DNA of 64,000 nt, from assembly GCA_002753225.1 (NCBI GenBank), contig PDZS01000012.1, positions 36,682 through 100,681 of the forward strand, read 5' to 3'. The position numbers were made by a program, and so were the translations under genes. This document shows positions 63,432-64,000 of this stretch, in pieces (positions within the stretch are counted from its first letter, which is position 1; every line of letters begins with the position of its first letter). The DNA is from Deltaproteobacteria bacterium YD0425bin51. Lineage in GTDB: Bacteria > Desulfobacterota > Desulfobacteria > Desulfobacterales > YD0425bin51. Under the pieces are notes generated by a model, which saw only the letters and a program-made list of their open reading frames with translations, did not search any database and was not told where the DNA came from.

Positions 63432-63944
63432 CTATATTACATAATGACCTTTTAACATTGCAAAAATCATAATAAAAAAAACAATTTGCTGAGTATGTAA
63501 AAGATACATTCCTTTTTTAAATTTACCGGGTTGATACTTTATCCACATTAAAAATCCCCCAAAAGTGAGCCATCCCATTAAAAAAAGAGCTAACATCAAC
63601 CAGTTGTTTGACCATAAAGTTATATAACAGTGAACGCATGCTACAAAAAAAGAAGCAGTATTTAGCCAAATATGATATACTAAAAGCTTATTAAAATAAG
63701 GCTGAACATCCTCTCTAAAAGTGTATTTAAGTCGTATCCTTTTTGCAGGCATATATACATTTGCCGCCAAAAATAGAACCATAGACAAATTGCCAGTGCC
63801 TGTTGCTAAATTATAATCAGAATTAATTGCGTATATAGCGCAGATTATACTTAATATACTTACAAAGATTGTTCTTCTTTTTAAAGATCCTTCACCAAAT
63901 AATGGTACATTATATGTGTTTGGTTTTGCTTTCAAAATAGACAC
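63432..63944 (-). CDS. Cytochrome b / ferric-reductase-like membrane protein
   Basis: 170 residues with four to five membrane helices. Pairs of His on helices, H-x13-H (YHIWLN ... CVHCYI) and a later pair (LLHTQQ ... KGHYVI), are spaced as heme ligands in ferric-reductase transmembrane domains and b-type cytochromes. No FAD or NAD domain is attached. In the magnetosome operon it could reduce or oxidise iron at the membrane together with the NapH-like protein and ferredoxin; this is inference. Confidence 0.7.
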   Translation of the reverse strand: MSILKAKPNTYNVPLFGEGSLKRRTIFVSILSIICAIYAINSDYNLATGTGNLSMVLFLAANVYMPAKRIRLKYTFREDVQPYFNKLLVYHIWLNTASFFVACVHCYITLWSNNWLMLALFLMGWLTFGGFLMWIKYQPGKFKKGMYLLHTQQIVFFIMIFAMLKGHYVI

Positions 63945-63953
63945 TCTAAGCCT

Positions 63954-64000
63954 TTAAAAATCAAGGGATTTAAATTTTTTTGCTTCGTCAGTAGCCTCAA
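63954..64000 (-). CDS. C-terminal end of another minus-strand gene (partial)
   Basis: From the right edge a frame reads EATDEAKKFKSLDF and stops at 63954-63956, 9 bases before the ferric-reductase-like start. The spacing fits continuation of the operon beyond the window. Only about 14 codons are seen, so identity is unknown. Confidence 0.4.
   Translation of the reverse strand, partial: EATDEAKKFKSLDF

Overview
The window is a gene-dense, strongly AT-rich stretch of a bacterial chromosome. I read it as a magnetotactic member of the Desulfobacterota (deltaproteobacteria). Three things point there: HdrB/HdrC-like heterodisulfide reductase subunits, a very large set of hybrid sensor kinases and response regulators, and above all a magnetosome gene cluster of deltaproteobacterial flavour (an actin-like protein of Mad28 type, a MamB-type metal transporter, HtrA-like proteases, magnetochrome CxxCH motifs, TauE and PDZ proteins). 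Low GC and the deltaproteobacterial gene set fit the multicellular or greigite-forming lineages, but the sequence alone does not settle genus or mineral. I recognise no rRNA or tRNA gene, phage or CRISPR array.

Layout. 1-10.2 kb is housekeeping: the 3' end of an AMIN-domain gene, then a compact minus-strand run mfd, two SurA-like chaperones, recO, a GHMP kinase, glyQ, glyS. 10.3-25.4 kb is signalling and regulation: periplasmic-sensor kinases, stand-alone receivers, a PilB/GspE-type ATPase, a PP2C (SpoIIE-like) phosphatase and a PilZ protein, interrupted by hdrC-hdrB and a TPR/SH3 membrane protein. 25.4-28.5 kb is metabolism (iron alcohol dehydrogenase, saccharopine-dehydrogenase-like reductase). 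28.5-30.2 kb is accessory DNA: a toxin/DUF2283 pair flanked by an exact 31-bp direct repeat, an FkbM-like methyltransferase, and a tenfold AGTCAT microsatellite in front of a three-gene receiver/phosphatase/kinase locus (30.3-34.9 kb). A palindromic MITE-like element with 17-bp terminal inverted repeats closes that block.

35.0-39.4 kb is a minus-strand five-gene operon headed by a cation-diffusion-facilitator relative whose metal site has decayed, followed by a six-helix membrane protein, a soluble helical protein, a wall-binding OmpA/MotB-like anchor and a hypothetical. After a plus-strand Uma2/AAA+ pair, 41.7-51.3 kb is a tightly overlapping operon of coiled-coil proteins, a HEAT-repeat protein, a STAS protein, a Mad28-like actin and a split CpaE/MinD-like pair. 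It looks like a cytoskeletal and positioning module for magnetosome chains. 51.3-64 kb is the biomineralisation module: ferredoxins, Gly-rich membrane hairpins, a MamN-like transporter, a NapH-like iron-sulfur membrane protein, a CxxC metal-binding membrane protein, an HtrA pseudoprotease, a protease-magnetochrome-TauE fusion, two PDZ proteins ending in NifX-like domains (one with two magnetochrome motifs), a MamB-type transporter, an aspartyl protease and a ferric-reductase-like membrane protein.

Working model (inference): the right module builds the magnetosome membrane, delivers iron and tunes its redox state; the coiled-coil/actin module organises the organelles; PP2C phosphatases in the signalling block could act on the STAS protein inside the cytoskeletal operon. 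The most unusual observations are two in-frame TGA codons separating Gly/Gln-rich repeats in a metal-binding magnetosome-type protein, the PDZ/magnetochrome/NifX fusions, the unrecognised degenerate-CDF operon, and the 31-bp-repeat-flanked toxin module.
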